A DNA stretch of 64,000 nt from UBA1858 sp045106935. GTDB lineage: Bacteria; Pseudomonadota; Gammaproteobacteria; UBA4575. The stretch spans positions 1 to 64,000 of the forward strand of contig JBGCFN010000014.1 of NCBI GenBank assembly GCA_045106935.1, in the 5' to 3' direction. This document shows, in pieces, positions 61,507-64,000 of the stretch; the first letter of the stretch is position 1, and every line of letters starts with the position of its first letter. Position numbers and translations under genes: made by a program. Under the pieces are notes generated by a model. The model did no database searches and was not told where the DNA came from. It was given only the letters and a program-made list of their open reading frames with translations.

Positions 61507-62670
61507 TTAAAGTTGCTGCTGAAAAGCGTCAATGCATTCGGCGATGAGTGTTGCAATCATTGCAATGTCATCTTTGCTGCAAATGAGTGGCGGTAGAATG
61601 CGAATGACATTGTCAGCGGTGACATTCACTAATAATTTTTTCTTTAATGCGAGATCTACGATGGCAACGCACGGCACGGTTAGTTCGATACCAATCATCA
61701 TGCCGCAGCCACGGATATCTTTAACCAGCTTGTGATCAGAGAGCGTCTGTTTGAGTGTATCAACCAGCAGAGTGCCCATATTTGCCGCATGCGATAAAAG
61801 ATTTTCTTCTTCGATAATATTAAGCACTTGTAATGCGGTTGCGCAAGCTAGTGGATTGCCACCAAAAGTGCTGCCATGGGAGCCTGGGCCAAATAATTCA
61901 GCCGCGTCACCTCGTGCGAGACATGCACCAATGGGCATTCCATTGCCAAGGCCTTTCGCTGTGGTCATAACGTCAGGTAGGATATTTTGGTGGTGGCAAG
62001 CAAACCATTTTCCAGTACGGCCATTACCGGTTTGGACTTCATCAAGCATCAATAATAAATTGTGTTGATCGCAAATATCACGCAATTCCTTAAGAAAAGT
62101 GTCGCTAGGAATATGTATGCCACCTTCGCCTTGAATGGGTTCAACAAAAATTGCGCAAACATTGGAATTGTTTTTGCAAATTTCTGCAATCGTTTCACTG
62201 TCACCAAACGGTGCACGGATAAATCCAGCCACCAAAGGTTCAAAGCCAGCATGGGCTTTTCGATTGCCTGTCGCAGTGAGCGTTGCCATGGTGCGACCAT
62301 GGAAACTATTTTCACAGACGATAATTGTCGGTGTTTCTATGTTTTGTTTATTACCATGCAAGCGTGCCAGTTTGATGGCTGCTTCATTGGCTTCTGCGCC
62401 TGAGTTGCAAAAGAATGCGCGTTGCATCTTGCTAACGTCACATAGTTGTTTGCCTAATTGTTCTTGAGCACTAATTCGGTAGATGTTTGAAGTATGTAAC
62501 AGTGTATTCGCTTGCTGAGAAATAACTTCTGCAATTTTGGGGTGGGCATGGCCGAGCCCGCAGACCGCAATACCGGAGAGTGCATCTAAATACTTACCAC
62601 CATTTTGATCCCACAGCCATATGCCTTCACCCTTGGTGAAGGTAATATCTTTGCGAGCATAGGTTGACAT
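61507..62670 (-). CDS. argD: acetylornithine aminotransferase
   Basis: 387 residues from ATG 62670, which has GGAT 9 nt upstream; a TTG 12 bp earlier is less likely. Class III PLP aminotransferase: 'FFCNSGAEANEAAIKLAR', 'NSFHGRTMATLTATG', 'LLMLDEVQTGNGRTGKWFAC' and PLP lysine in 'VMTTAKGLGNGMPIGACLAR'. Converts N-acetylglutamate semialdehyde to N-acetylornithine; may also serve in lysine synthesis. Operon argD-argF. Confidence 0.96.
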   Translation of the reverse strand: MSTYARKDITFTKGEGIWLWDQNGGKYLDALSGIAVCGLGHAHPKIAEVISQQANTLLHTSNIYRISAQEQLGKQLCDVSKMQRAFFCNSGAEANEAAIKLARLHGNKQNIETPTIIVCENSFHGRTMATLTATGNRKAHAGFEPLVAGFIRAPFGDSETIAEICKNNSNVCAIFVEPIQGEGGIHIPSDTFLKELRDICDQHNLLLMLDEVQTGNGRTGKWFACHHQNILPDVMTTAKGLGNGMPIGACLARGDAAELFGPGSHGSTFGGNPLACATALQVLNIIEEENLLSHAANMGTLLVDTLKQTLSDHKLVKDIRGCGMMIGIELTVPCVAIVDLALKKKLLVNVTADNVIRILPPLICSKDDIAMIATLIAECIDAFQQQL

Positions 62671-62700
62671 TAATGTATCCAAAATAATTAATTCGATTGT

Positions 62701-62737
62701 TTATAAAATAAAAACGGCAGCGGGGTTCCGCTGCCGT
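62701..62737 (-). terminator. rho-independent terminator after the PuuD/CopD-like gene
   Basis: ACGGCAGCGG and its exact complement (62714-62723, 62728-62737) form a 10-bp stem with a 4-nt loop, followed on the minus strand by TTTTATTTTAT. It ends the transcript from 63311 and lies 31 bp before argD. Confidence 0.9.
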
Positions 62738-62752
62738 AGTGAAATTATGCTA

Positions 62753-62798
62753 CCAAACATGCTGTTTTTCCAGCTTGTTTGGCGGGCTTTATCTGCCC
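62753..62798 (-). ncRNA. structured 3' region, candidate 3'UTR-derived small RNA
   Basis: Between the stop at 62811 and the terminator, the minus-strand RNA can form GGGC-N7-GCCC (62798-62784) and a longer hairpin, CCAAACAAGCTG paired with CAGCATGTTTGG (one A-A mismatch, 6-nt loop, 62782-62753). With the terminator stem this makes three hairpins in about 100 nt, the shape of an Hfq-type 3'UTR small RNA. Confidence 0.35.
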
Positions 62799-62810
62799 TT
62801 GGTGCTCAAC

Positions 62811-63311
62811 TTAAAAAGGTAAGCCGTGACCGTGGCCAACCATACACATTAGCATGGGTATAGATAGCAATGTGTTGGTGCGCGATGCCATGAACGCCAC
62901 TTTCTTAGCAGTTGCTTTTTCGGCGTCAGTCGCTTCTTTAATACCCAGTAGTTTTTTCTGGTTAGGCCAGATTAAGCCCCAAACATTGAAGAGCATAATT
63001 GTACCAAGCCATGCACCGATACCGATCACAGTTAATCCGTTTGTGAATAGCATGTTAGGAACAAAGCCGCCGACATAAGATAGTGCGCCAGCGCCCGTCA
63101 ACCATGTGGCAAGTGCACCCCAGCGGAACCACCATAGTGCACGTGGTGCAACATATTTACTGATGGCAGCGGGTCCTGGGCCATCACTGTCTGCAGTTGC
63201 AGCAGCCACGGCAGGCACTTGTACGAAATTAAAGTAATAAAGTAAGCCGATCCAAATAACGCCGGCAAAAACATGTAGCCACACCATTAGCGACCATGTG
63301 TTTATTTCCAT
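62811..63311 (-). CDS. four-TM membrane protein of the PuuD/CopD-like type
   Basis: 166 residues, about four TM helices. 'MVWLHVFAGVIWIGLLYYFN' with an in-membrane histidine, 'WWFRWGALATWLTGAGALSY', 'MLFNVWGLIWPNQKKLLG' and 'NTLLSIPMLMCMVGHGHGLP' resemble the membrane domain of urate hydroxylase PuuD. It is about half that domain's usual length and lacks the C-terminal cytochrome c. Conserved histidines could bind heme or copper. The true substrate is unsettled; urate oxidation is a hypothesis. Confidence 0.75.
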   Translation of the reverse strand: MEINTWSLMVWLHVFAGVIWIGLLYYFNFVQVPAVAAATADSDGPGPAAISKYVAPRALWWFRWGALATWLTGAGALSYVGGFVPNMLFTNGLTVIGIGAWLGTIMLFNVWGLIWPNQKKLLGIKEATDAEKATAKKVAFMASRTNTLLSIPMLMCMVGHGHGLPF

Positions 63312-63369
63312 AGTGATATCTCCTCAGATTTTGATTATTTATTATATGCGTTATACGCTGCAGTTTGAT

Positions 63370-63447
63370 TTAGACGATTAGCGTAATAATGATGGCTAAA
63401 ACAAAGCCTGCGATGATGGTCCCTAGTACTGAATTTAATGGGTTCAC
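63370..63447 (-). CDS. candidate 25-residue single-pass membrane peptide
   Basis: GTG at 63447, preceded by GAGGTG at 4 nt. The product (start 'NPLNSVLGTIIAGF', end 'IIITLIV') is one TM helix with almost no polar tail. Only 58 bp before the PuuD/CopD-like gene on the same strand, it resembles the accessory mini-subunits of membrane oxidoreductases, but no family is recognised. Confidence 0.4.
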   Translation of the reverse strand: MNPLNSVLGTIIAGFVLAIIITLIV

Positions 63448-63566
63448 GTAGCACCTCAATATTGATTGTTATTTTTAAATAAAAAGTTCGATTGAAAATT
63501 GCAAAAACCTTACAACCGCTCAAGTTAAACCATAGAAGGTTTTACCACTAAAAACAACAATCACAG

Positions 63567-64000
63567 ATGGCTATAAATTCAATCCAATTGAGCTTATTTG
63601 CTCATAAAATCAATGCATTATGTGAGGAAATGGGGGCCCACCTGCGTCATGCCGCTTTTTCACCAAATATTCGAGATCGATTGGATTATTCTTGCGCAAT
63701 TTTTGATGGGCGTGGGCAGATGTGTGCTCAGGCTGCTCATATACCCGTTCATTTAGGCAGCATGGCTTATGCCATGGAAGGTATTGTTGATCAATTTGAT
63801 TGGCGCATTGGCGACATTGTCATATTTAATGATCCTTACATGGGCGGCACTCATTTGCCTGATGTCACGCTAGTCGTGCCAGTGTTTGCTAATAATCAGT
63901 GTGTGGGGTTTGTGGCTAACCGTGCACATCATGCAGATATTGGTTCTGAGGAACCCGGATCAATGCCACTTTCGTCACATCTGGAAGAAGAAGGGATTGT
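63567..64000 (+). CDS. hydantoinase B/oxoprolinase family protein (5' part only)
   Basis: First 144 codons; the gene leaves the right edge. 'FSPNIRDRLDYSCAIFDGRG', 'CAQAAHIPVHLGSMAYAMEG', 'IVIFNDPYMGGTHLPDVTLV' and 'GFVANRAHHADIGSEEPGSM' are signatures of the hydantoinase B family, which hydrolyses hydantoins or 5-oxoproline with ATP, usually with a HyuA partner. If hyuA exists it is outside the window. Confidence 0.93.
   Translation, partial: MAINSIQLSLFAHKINALCEEMGAHLRHAAFSPNIRDRLDYSCAIFDGRGQMCAQAAHIPVHLGSMAYAMEGIVDQFDWRIGDIVIFNDPYMGGTHLPDVTLVVPVFANNQCVGFVANRAHHADIGSEEPGSMPLSSHLEEEGI

Noticed and set aside
63335..63523. 62-codon minus-strand frame
   Set aside because: Unstructured composition; the 25-codon frame in another phase has a ribosome binding site and a clean TM helix.
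1..64000. tRNA/rRNA genes, CRISPR arrays, insertion sequences, prophage or defence islands
   Set aside because: Gaps between genes were read for cloverleaf shapes, regular spacer repeats, terminal repeats and transposase or integrase motifs; none seen. A short or unusual element could still be missed by eye.

Overview
The window is a stretch of chromosome from a gammaproteobacterium, AT-rich by eye. The strongest evidence is gene order. queG / nnrDE-tsaE-amidase, mutL-miaA-hfq-hflX-hflK-hflC-DUF2065-hisZ-purA and rnr-rlmB-rpsF-rpsR-DUF2232-rplI-dnaB-alr reproduce a block shared by enteric bacteria and pseudomonads. The version here is pseudomonad-like: hisZ is present, DUF2232 lies between rpsR and rplI, and priB is absent. 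cmoA/cmoB, the ydbH-ynbE-ydbL trio and pcnB-folK-dNK-panB-panC also fit Gammaproteobacteria. Genus cannot be assigned from what is visible.

Layout. 1-10 kb is the accessory part: the end of a TorF-type porin gene, a chemoreceptor behind a near-consensus FliA promoter, a DUF2314-like small protein, a flavin reductase, a hydrolase-OsmC fusion, a cytochrome c lipoprotein with three Calx-beta-like repeats, and several short unknown genes. 10-36.8 kb is the conserved core block (cell wall, replication, ribosomal proteins, RNA decay and modification, membrane protease control, mismatch repair), almost all on the minus strand. It is interrupted by a RibD-like reductase gene and sohB on the plus strand. 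36.8-40 kb is the envelope lipid-transport trio ydbH-ynbE-ydbL. 40-50.8 kb carries a DUF938 methyltransferase, pgi, the pantothenate/folate/poly(A) operon, amtB-glnK, cmoB-cmoA and a lipoprotein. 50.9-56.2 kb is a c-di-GMP neighbourhood: a diguanylate cyclase, a PAS-GGDEF-EAL protein, an orphan ribbon-helix-helix protein, a small gene under a Fur-like box, and a J-domain/Cys4/PilZ protein. 56.3-64 kb is metabolism: mazG, nadC, an amino acid:cation symporter, a DUF3179 protein, argF-argD, a PuuD/CopD-like membrane protein and the start of a hydantoinase B/oxoprolinase gene.

Regulatory DNA visible by eye includes the FliA promoter, an array of GTGCAAT half-sites upstream of glnK-amtB (NtrC-like), a Fur-like box, a CRP/FNR-type palindrome, a probable S6:S18 leader hairpin before rpsF, four good rho-independent terminators, and two long perfect inverted repeats that are not simple terminators.

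I see no rRNA or tRNA gene, CRISPR array, insertion sequence, prophage or recognisable defence island. No complete new system stands out. The most unusual items are PanC carrying an in-frame membrane tail with its own ribosome binding site, the J-domain/PilZ fusion, the cytochrome/Calx-beta lipoprotein, a 25-residue membrane peptide near 63.4 kb, and the unexplained hairpins.
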